Part shown: positions 42,766 to 51,572 of the stretch, piece by piece
Layout: every line of letters starts with the position of its first letter
Numbering within the stretch: position 1 is the stretch's first letter
Origin: Microbacterium sp.
GTDB taxonomy: Bacteria > Actinomycetota > Actinomycetes > Actinomycetales > Microbacteriaceae
DNA length: 64,000 bases
NCBI RefSeq assembly: GCF_031178445.1
Contig: NZ_JAPSIY010000001.1
Span: 124,001 to 188,000, forward strand
Reading direction: 5' to 3'
The notes under the pieces: generated by a model
What the model saw: the letters and a program-made list of their open reading frames with translations, nothing else
Told to the model about the DNA's origin: nothing
Databases searched by the model: none
Translations under genes and position numbers: made by a program

Positions 42766-44253
42766 TCAGGCGTCGCGCTGCTGCGCGGCGAGCTCGTGAA
42801 CGATGTCCTTGGTGCCCGCGTACAGGCGCACATACCGGTCGAACAGCCGGTCGTAGGCGTCCCGCAGGCGCGGGTCGGGCGTGATGGTCTCGGTGATGGG
42901 GTTCCAGTCCGTGATGACCGGATGCGCCCCGGGGTCGGCGACGGCGGATGCCGCGAGGAAGGCGGCGCCGTAGCTGGCGCCGATGGTCGTGGCGGGAACC
43001 TCCTGCACGAGACCCGTGATGTCCGAGACGATCTGCAGCCAGAGCCGCCCCTGCGTTCCTCCTCCGACGGCCACGATCCGCCGGATGTCGGCTCCCGCCG
43101 CACGCATGGTCTCCACGTTGTGTCGCACGCCGAGGGCCGTGGCCTCCAGCGCCGCGCGGTAGAGGTCACCTCGGCCGTGCTGCAGCGTGAGCCCGGCGAT
43201 GACGCCGCGAGCATCCGGATCCTGGATCGGAGTGCGCTCGCCGGCGAAATACGGCAGCATCAACAGTCCGCGCGCTCCGGGGCCCGATTCGGCGGCTTCT
43301 TCGAGCAGCTGCGGATAATCGGCGGTGGTCAGCTCTTTCAGCCAGGCGGTGAGTGCACCCGAGGTCGACAGCCCTCCGGCGAGATTGCGGGTGCCGGCGA
43401 AGGCGCCCGCAGTGGTCCACATCGACGGGGTGCGCAGCGTCCGCTCGCCGGTGGCGACGAGGAACATGGTCGTGCCGTACATCAGCATGAGATCGCCGAC
43501 CTCGTGTGCACCGACGCTGACCGCCTCGGTCCACGCGTCGATCGTCCCGGTGATCACGGGGGTCCCAGCGGGGATGCCGGTCGACAGCGCCGCGGCATCC
43601 GAGACGGTCCCTGCGATCTCCCCCGCCCAGGTGAGCGGCGGCTGCTCGAGGCGGTTGGAATAGCGCTCCCACCACGGGCCGTGCCAGCGCTCGTTCTCGA
43701 TGTCGTAGAGCGGCGACGTCTGGCTGGCCGACTGGTGGTCGAGGACGTACGCGCCCGTGAGCTTGCGCGCCAGCCAGGATGCGGGCATGAACAGGCGCTT
43801 CGCCCGCGCCCATGATTCGGGTTCCTCGTCGGCGACCCAGGCGATCTTCGCCCCACCGGCCTGCGAGGTGAGGGTCGAGCCGCCCACGCGGGTGATCTCG
43901 TCCTCGCCGAGTTCCTCTGTGAGGCGCCTGATCTGCACGGTGGATCGGGTGTCGACGCCGTAGAGGATCGCCGGGCGCACCGGCTCGTCGTTCTCGTCGG
44001 CGAGGAGGACGCACGGCCCCATCCCGCTGACTCCGACGGCGGCGACTTCAGCCTCGGGGCGCGCGGTGAGCAGCTCCCGCGCGATGGCGACGAACTCGTC
44101 CCACCAGATGCGGCCGTCCATCTCGACCCACCCGCTGCGCGGACGGTCGACGTCGTGCGAGCGAGTGGCCGACAGCAGGATGGAGCCATCCTCGGTGACC
44201 AGCACGCCCTTGCTGCTCGATGTGCCGATGTCGACCCCGAGGGTGCAGCGCAT
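42766..44253 (-). CDS. FGGY family carbohydrate kinase
   Basis: A 495-residue sugar kinase. It has the ATPase phosphate-1 motif LGVDIGTSSSKGVLV at the N-terminus, VGVSGMGPCVLLADENDEPV near 75, the linker segment MLPYFAGERTPIQDPDARGV near 345 and the adenosine-binding IVAVGGGTQGRLWLQIVSD near 400. FGGY kinases phosphorylate xylulose, fuculose, gluconate, glycerol and others. GAGGAGG precedes the ATG at 44253. A LacI-type palindrome lies 55 bp upstream, so this gene starts its own transcription unit with the isomerase. Confidence 0.9.
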   Translation of the reverse strand: MRCTLGVDIGTSSSKGVLVTEDGSILLSATRSHDVDRPRSGWVEMDGRIWWDEFVAIARELLTARPEAEVAAVGVSGMGPCVLLADENDEPVRPAILYGVDTRSTVQIRRLTEELGEDEITRVGGSTLTSQAGGAKIAWVADEEPESWARAKRLFMPASWLARKLTGAYVLDHQSASQTSPLYDIENERWHGPWWERYSNRLEQPPLTWAGEIAGTVSDAAALSTGIPAGTPVITGTIDAWTEAVSVGAHEVGDLMLMYGTTMFLVATGERTLRTPSMWTTAGAFAGTRNLAGGLSTSGALTAWLKELTTADYPQLLEEAAESGPGARGLLMLPYFAGERTPIQDPDARGVIAGLTLQHGRGDLYRAALEATALGVRHNVETMRAAGADIRRIVAVGGGTQGRLWLQIVSDITGLVQEVPATTIGASYGAAFLAASAVADPGAHPVITDWNPITETITPDPRLRDAYDRLFDRYVRLYAGTKDIVHELAAQQRDA

Positions 44254-44307
44254 GTCGTCCTCCTCGACGTGTCCGTCAGCGCTTCCGCGCGTATCACCAG
44301 GGTACGC

Positions 44308-44319
44308 GAAATCGATTTC
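44308..44319. promoter_or_regulatory. LacI-type operator upstream of the kinase
   Basis: GAAATCGATTTC, a perfect 12-bp palindrome with a central CG as in LacI-family operators, lies 55 bp before the kinase start. The identical 12-mer recurs at 50450-50461 before the ABC binding-protein gene. Confidence 0.85.
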
Positions 44320-44363
44320 ATGACGCAAGTGCCGCCGATCTGCGCACGCACGGTGACGCGCCG

Positions 44364-45341
44364 TCAGCGGCTCGCGCTCGCCGCCTGCAGTTCGTTCCGC
44401 AGCACGATGGTGCGTGCCGGCTGATCATCGCCGCGGATGCGCTCGAGGAGCATCTTCGCGGCGGTCACACCCATGTGCCGGGCGGGCAGGCGCACGACCG
44501 TGACGGCGCTCGGCGACAGAGTGGTGAAGGGGAGCCCGCCGATCACCGCGACACCGACGCTGGGCGGTGTCAGCCCGTGCTCGGTGAGGACCTGGATCGC
44601 TCCGACGCCGATGAGGTTGTTGCCCGCGACGACGGCATCAGGCGGCTCCGGCAGCGCGAGAAGCTCCTCCATCGCCAGGCGCCCGCCGTCCACGCGGAAG
44701 GACGAGAAGCGAAGCAGGTCGAGCGGCGGCTGCAGACCCGCTGCACGATGGGCGGCACGCCAGCCCTCGGCGCGTTCGGCCGAGGTCTCGATGTGCTCGG
44801 GGCCACCGATGTACGCGACCCGCCTGTTGGATTCGAGCAGGTGCTGTGTGGCCAGGCGCCCCGCGTCGCGGTTGGCCATGACGACCCCGTCGATGTCATA
44901 CCCGGTGCTGCGATCGACCGCGACGACGGGGCGCCCGGTCGCGATGACCTCGTCGAGGCCGCTGTGGTCGGATGCCGGCGCGAGGATCACACCGGACATG
45001 TGCTCGGCGATCGCGATGCGCAGATACGTCGACTCCTTCTCGACCTGCGAGTCTGAGTTGCACAGCACCACCGAGTACCCCGCCTCGCTCGCGACGTCCT
45101 CGACGCCGCGAGCCATCTCGGTGAAGTACGGGTTCTCGATGTCGGGGATGACGAGTGCGATCACCTCGGAGGTGCGCCTGCGCAGCGTACGAGCCGTGCG
45201 GTTAGGCACGAAGCTCAGCTCAGCCGCCGCTTTGCGCACGGCTTCGACCTTCTCGGACGAGACGCTCGTGCCGTTGAAGACCCGCGACACCGTCGCCGGC
45301 GAGACGCCCGCGCGTCGGGCGACATCGTAGATCGTCGTCAT
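44364..45341 (-). CDS. LacI family transcriptional regulator
   Basis: A 325-residue repressor with the LacI helix-turn-helix and hinge (TTIYDVARRAGVSPATVSRV at the N-terminus, then FVPNRTARTLRRRTSEVIAL) and a periplasmic-binding-protein-like sugar domain (VIPDIENPYFTEMARGVEDV; DAVVAGNNLIGVGAIQVL). It lies between the transporter/aldolase genes and the kinase. The twin GAAATCGATTTC palindromes flanking the locus are its likely operators. Confidence 0.92.
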   Translation of the reverse strand: MTTIYDVARRAGVSPATVSRVFNGTSVSSEKVEAVRKAAAELSFVPNRTARTLRRRTSEVIALVIPDIENPYFTEMARGVEDVASEAGYSVVLCNSDSQVEKESTYLRIAIAEHMSGVILAPASDHSGLDEVIATGRPVVAVDRSTGYDIDGVVMANRDAGRLATQHLLESNRRVAYIGGPEHIETSAERAEGWRAAHRAAGLQPPLDLLRFSSFRVDGGRLAMEELLALPEPPDAVVAGNNLIGVGAIQVLTEHGLTPPSVGVAVIGGLPFTTLSPSAVTVVRLPARHMGVTAAKMLLERIRGDDQPARTIVLRNELQAASASR

Positions 45342-45405
45342 AGCCGTCCCCCTGCAGCCGGATTGTAATCACCTTAGTCGCCACGCGACCTGGGATCCTC
45401 GCTCG

Positions 45406-46338
45406 TCAGCGGGCGTGCGCGTCCTCCTCAGCGGTGGTGGCGATGTGCTCCTTCAGTCGCTCGAACACCGCGTCCAGGCGCGTGCGGTCCTCTGCCGTCA
45501 GGTGCGGCAGCGGGGCTCGGCATTCTCCCAGCGGCACGGACAGCTTCCCGTTGAGGTACTTGGCAGCGCCGAAGACGCCGACCGCGACCATGCTCTCGAC
45601 GGTGTCGTTGATCCGGACCTGCACTGCCCGTGCGCCGTGTGAGTCGCCCGCCTCGAACCGTCGGCGGAGCGACCGGAACAGGTCGATCTGCAGGCTCACC
45701 GTGGTGCCGATGGCGCCACGGGCACCGATCGACAGCGCTGGAAGATAGAACTCGTCGAAGCCGTTCACCAGTGACAGATGTGCGTGACGCGTGATGATGC
45801 GCTCGGCGCCGTAAAGGTTTCGCGACGTGTGCTTGACCCCGATCACCTGCGGCAGTTCCAGCAGTTCCTCGAAACCCCCCTCCGAGATGTCACGGCCCGT
45901 GAACTGCGGAATGTTGTAGAGCAGAAACGGCAGCTCGACCGCGTCGATCACGGTGCGGAAGTGGCGCACCACATCGACGGTCGAGTAACCGTAGTACAGC
46001 GGCGGGATCATCGAGATCGCCGCGACACCGCTCTGCTTCGCCGCGCTTGCGATCCGGATCGCCTCGCCGGTGGTCATCGCGCCGACGTGCGAGATCACCG
46101 GGACACGCCCCGAGGCGGCTGTCACAGCGGTCTCCGCCACTTGAACGCGCTCGTCCTCCGACAGCAGCACGCCTTCGCCCGACGAGCCGCAGACGTAGAC
46201 GCCTTCGATGCCGCGCGCGATGTCGCCATCGAGCATCGCTGCGAGAGCACCGTGATCGACGCCCTCGTCGGCGCGCATCGGCGTCACCGCTGCGGAGAAC
46301 AGGCGATTGCCGATCAGGTCGCTCACCATGCGGTCCAT
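45406..46338 (-). CDS. DapA/NanA superfamily aldolase or lyase
   Basis: A 310-residue class I aldolase of the dihydrodipicolinate synthase/N-acetylneuraminate lyase superfamily. The Schiff-base Lys is in VIGVKHTSRNLYGA near 170, the catalytic Tyr in LLYNIPQFTGRD near 145, and the carboxylate-binding loop is VYVCGSSGEGVLLSEDER near 50. Within a sugar-uptake operon it is more likely a 2-keto-3-deoxy sugar acid or sialic-acid-type lyase than a lysine enzyme. The start overlaps the SDR gene end (ATG at 46338 or 46329). Confidence 0.85.
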   Translation of the reverse strand: MDRMVSDLIGNRLFSAAVTPMRADEGVDHGALAAMLDGDIARGIEGVYVCGSSGEGVLLSEDERVQVAETAVTAASGRVPVISHVGAMTTGEAIRIASAAKQSGVAAISMIPPLYYGYSTVDVVRHFRTVIDAVELPFLLYNIPQFTGRDISEGGFEELLELPQVIGVKHTSRNLYGAERIITRHAHLSLVNGFDEFYLPALSIGARGAIGTTVSLQIDLFRSLRRRFEAGDSHGARAVQVRINDTVESMVAVGVFGAAKYLNGKLSVPLGECRAPLPHLTAEDRTRLDAVFERLKEHIATTAEEDAHAR

Positions 46339-47156
46339 CCCCCGTCGACGACGAGATTCGAGCCGGTCATGTAGGCCGAGGCGTCGGAGGCCAGGAACAC
46401 CAGTGCGCCGTTGTACTCATCGGCTTCGGCCATCCGGCCGATCGGCATCCGCGCAATGTAGTTGGCCTGGAACTTCTCGTCCTGAGTGTCCCGCCGCACG
46501 CCAGACGGAGTCAACGTGTTCACCCGGATACCGGCGCGACCCCAATAGGTCGCGCAGTAGCGGGTGAGGTTGTACAGTCCGGACTTCGCGGCCGAGTACG
46601 CGACCGGCTTGATGAAGGGGATGCCGGTGTCCTCCTTCTTGTACGCGTAGATGTCCTGCACGGGCGAGACCATGCCGTAGATGGAGCCGACGTTGATGAT
46701 GGACCCGCCCAGCCCGGCGTCACGCATGCGCCGTCCGGCCGCCTGCGTCACCAGGAACGTCCCGACCAGGTTCGTGTCGACCACCTCGCGGAACACCTCC
46801 ACCGGGAACTCCTCGAACGGCCCGGATACCTCCGGTGGTGCACTGGGCTGGGTGTCGAGCCCGGCGTTGTTCACGACGACGGTCGGGACGCCCCATGCGT
46901 CCACGATGCTGTCGAGACCGGATTCCACGCTCTTCTGATCCGTGATATCCATCACGACAGCGAGCAGACGACCATCCGGCTCCGCGATGCCGAGGCGATC
47001 GGCCGGGTCGCTGACCTCGTTTCGCGATGTCACTGCGACCCGAGCGCCGCGAGCGTGCAGCGACCGCACGAACTCGGCGCCGATCTGGCCGAAGCCACCT
47101 GTCACGACGACGACCTTGTCCTTAACCGAGAACAGCGGGTCGAAAGCTTCAGACAT
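46323..47156 (-). CDS. SDR family oxidoreductase, PtmA-like
   Basis: A 277-residue short-chain dehydrogenase. It has the cofactor motif VVVTGGFGQIGAEFVRSL (TGxxxxxG), NNAG, the catalytic Ser in INVGSIYGMVSP and YSAAKSGL as YxxxK. An insertion between Ser and Tyr (DIYAYKKEDTGIPFIKPVA) is unlike plain sugar dehydrogenases and resembles the SDRs found with nonulosonic acid genes (PtmA type). AGGAG precedes the ATG at 47156. The end overlaps the aldolase gene by up to 16 nt, so the two are coupled. Confidence 0.85.
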   Translation of the reverse strand: MSEAFDPLFSVKDKVVVVTGGFGQIGAEFVRSLHARGARVAVTSRNEVSDPADRLGIAEPDGRLLAVVMDITDQKSVESGLDSIVDAWGVPTVVVNNAGLDTQPSAPPEVSGPFEEFPVEVFREVVDTNLVGTFLVTQAAGRRMRDAGLGGSIINVGSIYGMVSPVQDIYAYKKEDTGIPFIKPVAYSAAKSGLYNLTRYCATYWGRAGIRVNTLTPSGVRRDTQDEKFQANYIARMPIGRMAEADEYNGALVFLASDASAYMTGSNLVVDGGWTAW

Positions 47157-47180
47157 GAATTCTCCTCAGAGGTAGCGGGG

Positions 47181-48053
47181 TCAGCCCTTGACGGATCCGG
47201 CGGTCAGCCCGGACACGATGCCGCGCTGCGCCCACAGGAAGAAGATGATCGCCGGGAGCGCGAACAGCAGCGCGCACAGCATGACGACGTTCATCGGGGT
47301 GTAGAACTGCCCGAGGAAGGACGACAGCCCGACGGATGCCGGCCACAGATCACTGTTCGAGATGAAGGTGTTCGCGAACATGAACTCGTTCCAGCCGTCG
47401 AAGAACGCGATCACAGCGGCGGCGGCGATACTGGGCATGATCAGCGGCAGCACGATCGTGAACAGGATGCGCAGTCGCGAGCATCCGTCGATGCGGGCGG
47501 ATTCCTCGATCTCATAGGGGATCTTGTCGATCCCGCTCTTGATGATGAACATGCTCACCGGCATGACGAACGCGGTGTCGGCCAGCACGAGCCCCCAATG
47601 GCTGTTGAGCAGACCCGCCCCGGCGAAGATCGCGTACAGCGGGACGATGATGAGAGCTTCCGGCAGCATCTGCGTGCTGAAGAAGATGAAGCCGGCGACG
47701 CCGCGGCCGTGGAAGCGGTAACGGCTCAGGGCGTACGCGGCCATGGTGGCGAGCACCAGGCTGAGGATCGTGGTCCCGGCGGCGATCACGAAGGAGTTCC
47801 CCAACCAGCGGATGATCGGGATGTCCGCGAGGAAGCCGCCCCACTGACCGATGTTCTGGAACTCGGGGAGCAGCGGCTGCCCATCGCGGTACAGCGACGC
47901 CTCGGTGCCCAGAGAGGTTCCCAGCATCCAGTACACCGGGAACCCGGCGAACACGACGAGGAGTGTGATGAGCACGGCCTTGCCGAGACTGCCGAGTCTG
48001 GCAGCTACGCCACGCCTGCGCGGGATGTCGGTGGGGATCCGCACGGTGGTCAT
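47181..48053 (-). CDS. Carbohydrate ABC transporter permease (MalG type)
   Basis: A 290-residue CUT1-family permease with six membrane helices. The EAA loop that contacts the ATPase reads EIEESARIDGCSRLRILFTI near 185. The N-terminal 20 residues are Arg-rich and cytoplasmic. It overlaps the upstream MalF-type permease by 4 nt. No ATPase gene is in the locus; a shared MsiK/UgpC-type ATPase encoded elsewhere is usual in actinobacteria. Confidence 0.92.
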   Translation of the reverse strand: MTTVRIPTDIPRRRGVAARLGSLGKAVLITLLVVFAGFPVYWMLGTSLGTEASLYRDGQPLLPEFQNIGQWGGFLADIPIIRWLGNSFVIAAGTTILSLVLATMAAYALSRYRFHGRGVAGFIFFSTQMLPEALIIVPLYAIFAGAGLLNSHWGLVLADTAFVMPVSMFIIKSGIDKIPYEIEESARIDGCSRLRILFTIVLPLIMPSIAAAAVIAFFDGWNEFMFANTFISNSDLWPASVGLSSFLGQFYTPMNVVMLCALLFALPAIIFFLWAQRGIVSGLTAGSVKG

Positions 48054-49018
48054 CGCTGGTTCTCCTGACGTTCCTGGATCTGCTCGACGATGAAATACAC
48101 GACGGTGACGAGCAGCGAGAGCACCAGCCCGAGAGCCCCGATCGCCGCGGCGCGGCCGAGGTTCTGATCCTGGAAGGCGGTGCGGTACACGTTCACGACG
48201 AGCGTGTTCGTCACGTCGAGGGGACCACCGCCGGTGATGAGGAAGATGATCTCGAAGCGCCGGATCGACCAGATCGTCATGAGCAGGGTGATGACCCGGA
48301 TGGTCGGCATGATGTGCGGCAGCGTGACCGCGAGGAAGGACTGGAACCGGGTCGCGCCGTCCACCCAGGTCGCCTCACGCAGCTCGTGCGGCACGCTCTG
48401 CAGCGCGCTCAGCATCACGAGCATGACAAGCGGCGTCAGCTTCCAGACGGTGGCGAACGTCACCGCGAACAGCCCGTACTGCGGGTCGACCAGCCATCCG
48501 TGCTGTCCCAACCCCAGTGCGGCTGTCGAGCGGTTGAGGATGCCTTGCTCGTTGTTGTAGATCCAGACGAAGATGAGTGCGGCCGCGACCGTGGGCACCG
48601 CCCACGGGATCGTGGCGATCGCCCGCACGATCCCCCTTCCCTTGAAGGCGGTGTTCAGCAGCAGGGCGGCGGCCGTGCCGATGCCGACGGCGAAGACGAC
48701 GGTGAAGAGCGTATACAGCAGCGTCGTGATCACCGAGGACCAGAACTTGTCGCTGCTGAGCAGGTAGTCGTAGTTCTCGAAACCGACTGAGCGACCGCCG
48801 GCGGGGTTCACCAGTTTCGTCGCGGTGAACGACAACAGCACACCACGGATCAGCGGAAAGACCGTGAAGACGGCCAGATAGGCGATGGCCGGGAAGAGAA
48901 AGAGGTACGCGCCGTTGCGCTCAATGAAGCGACCGAATGCGCCGGTGTCGCGGCGCCGTCTCTTCGGCGGCACGACGGGAGGCGCCGTCCGCGGCGCGTC
49001 GAGAGTGCTGGTGGCCAT
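48050..49018 (-). CDS. Carbohydrate ABC transporter permease (MalF type)
   Basis: A 322-residue CUT1 permease with six membrane helices and the EAA loop REATWVDGATRFQSFLAVTL near 220. A proline- and arginine-rich N-terminal tail precedes the first helix. The ATG at 49018, with AAAGGA upstream, is chosen over earlier in-frame codons. It lies 74 nt after the binding-protein gene and overlaps the MalG-type permease. Confidence 0.9.
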   Translation of the reverse strand: MATSTLDAPRTAPPVVPPKRRRRDTGAFGRFIERNGAYLFLFPAIAYLAVFTVFPLIRGVLLSFTATKLVNPAGGRSVGFENYDYLLSSDKFWSSVITTLLYTLFTVVFAVGIGTAAALLLNTAFKGRGIVRAIATIPWAVPTVAAALIFVWIYNNEQGILNRSTAALGLGQHGWLVDPQYGLFAVTFATVWKLTPLVMLVMLSALQSVPHELREATWVDGATRFQSFLAVTLPHIMPTIRVITLLMTIWSIRRFEIIFLITGGGPLDVTNTLVVNVYRTAFQDQNLGRAAAIGALGLVLSLLVTVVYFIVEQIQERQENQR

Positions 49019-49092
49019 GGCCGGGTGTCCTTTCGAGGGGTTCCGAGGGATCCGAGGGGCGGCGGCCGAAACCGTCCGCCCCCCCGGAAGGC

Positions 49093-50382
49093 TCAACCGA
49101 GCTCGGCTTCGAGGCTCTTCTGAACCTCGGCGAGCCTCGCCTTCACGTCGCCGCCGTTGACCCGCAGGTCCTCCACGGCGGTCAGAACCTCACGCCAGAT
49201 GACCTTGCTCTCGGTCTCGAAGCCCTCGACGAGAGTGGACTTCGAGGTCTTCGCCGCCTCGAGGAACTGCGACGCCCAGGGGTTCGCCTCGAGGAACTCG
49301 GCATCGGGCTCGACGTCCGTCGCCATCGCCGACGCGCCCAGACCGGCTCGAATGGCGGTCTGGCCCTCTTCGCCGAGCACCCAACGCACGAAATCCTTCG
49401 CCGCTTCCTTCTTGTCACTGTTCGCGTTGACGGCGATGATCAGCTGCGAGTTGGAGCCAGGGTTCGCGAGCGGCAGCGGCGCGGCGCCCAGGTTCTGACC
49501 GTTGACGACGTTCTCGGGATTGCTGGTAATGGTCGTGGCGACGCCGGAGTTCTCGAAGAGCATGCCGACCTGGCCCTGCCCGAACTTGGCACGGAACGTA
49601 GAGGCGTCGTCGCCGATCGGGGCAACGCCGGACGTGAACGTGCTCAGGAACGCCTCGACCGCCTCGACGTTCTCGTCCCTGTCGATCGTGAGCTTGTCGC
49701 CATCGCTCAGCTCCCCGCCGAAGCCGTAGATCCAGTTGGCCATCTCGAGCGTCCAGCCATCGATCTCCGCCGTCTGGTGGCGGCCAGCCCAGCCGGGGAT
49801 CCCCAGCTCATCCTTGATCGTCTGCGCGGTGGTGAGGAACTCATCGAACGTTGTGGGCACCTCGAGGCCCAGGTCCGAGAAGATGTCCTTGTTGTAGATG
49901 ACCGTGCTGTACGTGGGCCGCTCCCAGTTGAAGCCGTACTGCGCTCCGTCGAAGACACCCGCCTCGTTCGTGTTGTTGAGGCTGTCGCCCAGCTCTTCCG
50001 CGATGTCGTCCAGCGGTTCGAGCACGCCGGCGTCGACGAGAGAAGCGAACTGGCTGTCCTGAAGAACCATCACGTCAGGGCCGCCACCGGCGCCGAGCTC
50101 GGTGCTCAGCTTGTCGGCGTAGTTGGCGAAGGGGATCTCGACCTTCGTCAGCTCGATGTTGTCATCCGGTCCGGTGTAGCCCTTGACCGCGTCCCAGATG
50201 ATGGGCCCCTTGCCGTCCTCGAGGAACTGCCAGTTCGAGAAGGCGAGCTCGCCTCCCGCGTTCTCACCGCCGGCGCCTCCTCCTGAAGCGCAGCCGGCAA
50301 GGGCGACGGCTGCGGCTGCGGCGATGCCCGTGATGCGGAGGGCGCGAGCGCGTCCTGACGGGTGGGCGTGGTTCAACTTCAC
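49093..50382 (-). CDS. Extracellular sugar-binding lipoprotein of ABC transporter
   Basis: A 429-residue type 1 extracellular solute-binding protein. The lipobox VALAGCAS puts Cys near residue 31, after an Arg-rich n-region and Ala-rich helix. A Gly/Ala-rich linker and the bilobal domain (for example FGQGQVGMLFENSGVATTI) follow. It is the first gene of the importer operon and starts with GTG at 50382 after AGGAG. A LacI palindrome lies 68 bp upstream. The sugar is unknown. Confidence 0.9.
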   Translation of the reverse strand: MKLNHAHPSGRARALRITGIAAAAAVALAGCASGGGAGGENAGGELAFSNWQFLEDGKGPIIWDAVKGYTGPDDNIELTKVEIPFANYADKLSTELGAGGGPDVMVLQDSQFASLVDAGVLEPLDDIAEELGDSLNNTNEAGVFDGAQYGFNWERPTYSTVIYNKDIFSDLGLEVPTTFDEFLTTAQTIKDELGIPGWAGRHQTAEIDGWTLEMANWIYGFGGELSDGDKLTIDRDENVEAVEAFLSTFTSGVAPIGDDASTFRAKFGQGQVGMLFENSGVATTITSNPENVVNGQNLGAAPLPLANPGSNSQLIIAVNANSDKKEAAKDFVRWVLGEEGQTAIRAGLGASAMATDVEPDAEFLEANPWASQFLEAAKTSKSTLVEGFETESKVIWREVLTAVEDLRVNGGDVKARLAEVQKSLEAELG

Positions 50383-50449
50383 TGTTCACTCCTTTGGCCA
50401 GCAAGGCTTCTGCAACGGTGCGTACGATCATCTCTACCGCAGCTGAGAT

Positions 50450-50461
50450 GAAATCGATTTC
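50450..50461. promoter_or_regulatory. LacI-type operator upstream of the ABC importer
   Basis: GAAATCGATTTC, identical to the palindrome at 44308-44319, sits 68 bp upstream of the binding-protein start. The 50383-50702 gap of 320 bp otherwise holds the importer promoter and the 13-mer repeats at 50615-50685. Confidence 0.85.
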
Positions 50462-50614
50462 GTCGCGAGCGTATCGCCACGCTTTGCTAGTTGTCAAACA
50501 GTCGGGTTACACCCCCGCCGACACACGCGTAACAAGCGTCAGCCGTGAGCCTCGTGCTGTGACATCGATTTCCGCCGGAGAGGGGAGCCGTCCGACCCTG
50601 AGAGAGCACGGAAC

Positions 50615-50685
50615 CACGAGAAACCACATCGAACACGAGAAACCACGCCGCCCGTGATGTCTCACGCGCGACGTGGTTTCTCGTG
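50615..50685. repeat. Tandem plus inverted CACGAGAAACCAC 13-mers
   Basis: CACGAGAAACCAC occurs at 50615-50627 and 50634-50646, and as its exact inverse complement at 50673-50685, 18 bp beyond the end of the aldolase gene on the minus strand. The inverted copy can pair with either direct copy, giving two alternative hairpins (loops of 26 or 45 nt). It probably terminates the tctCBA-aldolase transcript, though such duplication is unusual for a terminator. Confidence 0.8.
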
Positions 50686-50702
50686 AAGCGGCTGCTCGAG
50701 CC

Positions 50703-51572
50703 TCAGGCGTACGCCCCCACGACGCGAGCGACCTCGGCCTTCGCATCGGCATCCGGTTCATCCAAAGCCATGCGGCAGTACGCGTCGGTGACACCGAGCA
50801 CTCGGTAGCCCTCCTTCATGCGGGCCATGTCGCCGCCGATGGTCGCGACGACCTCGTCGACGGCGGCCTGCGCTGCGGCGATCGCCGATGCCTCACCCGA
50901 TCGCGCCGCGTCGGCCAGTGCGCGGAACGGCTTGGGGGTCACCGACGAGACACCGGAGACGACGCCCTGCGCACCCGTGTCGACGGCGGCGACGAGGTCT
51001 CGGTCGGCTCCGGTGTACAGCTCGAAATCCGCCGGCACCGCCGCGCGGTACGCGGCGAGCTCGTCCAGCGACAGCTCGCTGACCTTCGCGCCGACGACGT
51101 TCGGCAGCGTCGCGAGCCGCACCAGCAGCTCGGGCGAGACCGGGTTCCCGCTGCGCGCGGGGTAGATGTACACGTACAGGCGCCCGTCGCCGACGGCATC
51201 CGACACCTGCCGGAAGTAGTCGAAGACGGCGTCGTCGGACGAGCGCAGGTAGTACGGGGTCAGCGCAGCGAACTCCTTCGCGCCGCGCTCACGCGCGATG
51301 CCGACCAGGCGCACGGCCTCGAAGGCGCTCGGCTGCCCCACGTGCACGATGACCCGCATCCGGTCGGCGAGCTCATCGAGCGCAGCCTCCACCACTGCCG
51401 TGAACTCGGCCAGGTCGATCGAGGGGAACTCGCCTGTGGTGCCCAGCACGAACGCGCCCTCGTTGCCTGATTCCCCGACGTAGCGGAAGATGGCCCGCGA
51501 CCCCTCGAGGTCGAGCGATCCGTCGCGGCGGAACGCGGTGGGGATCGCGGTGAGGATGTCGTAACGGGTCAC
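50703..51572 (-). CDS. DapA-like aldolase/dehydratase linked to TctABC
   Basis: A 289-residue member of the dihydrodipicolinate synthase superfamily. The Schiff-base Lys lies in VVGAKVSELSLDEL near 160, the catalytic Tyr in YVYIYPARSGNPVS near 133, and GAFVLGTTGEFPSIDLAEF near 45 is the carboxylate loop. Its GTG start overlaps the tctA stop (GTGA), making it the fourth gene of the transporter operon. It probably cleaves or dehydrates the imported acid, for example a keto-deoxy sugar acid; the substrate is unknown. It is distinct in sequence from the aldolase at 45406. Confidence 0.85.
   Translation of the reverse strand: MTRYDILTAIPTAFRRDGSLDLEGSRAIFRYVGESGNEGAFVLGTTGEFPSIDLAEFTAVVEAALDELADRMRVIVHVGQPSAFEAVRLVGIARERGAKEFAALTPYYLRSSDDAVFDYFRQVSDAVGDGRLYVYIYPARSGNPVSPELLVRLATLPNVVGAKVSELSLDELAAYRAAVPADFELYTGADRDLVAAVDTGAQGVVSGVSSVTPKPFRALADAARSGEASAIAAAQAAVDEVVATIGGDMARMKEGYRVLGVTDAYCRMALDEPDADAKAEVARVVGAYA

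Noticed and set aside
40931..42799. 622-codon open frame on the plus strand
   Set aside because: Antisense to the fucose-isomerase-like gene; shadow of high GC at third codon positions.
46047..48068. 673-codon open frame on the plus strand
   Set aside because: Antisense to the aldolase, SDR and permease genes, which have clear conserved motifs; the opposite frame has none.
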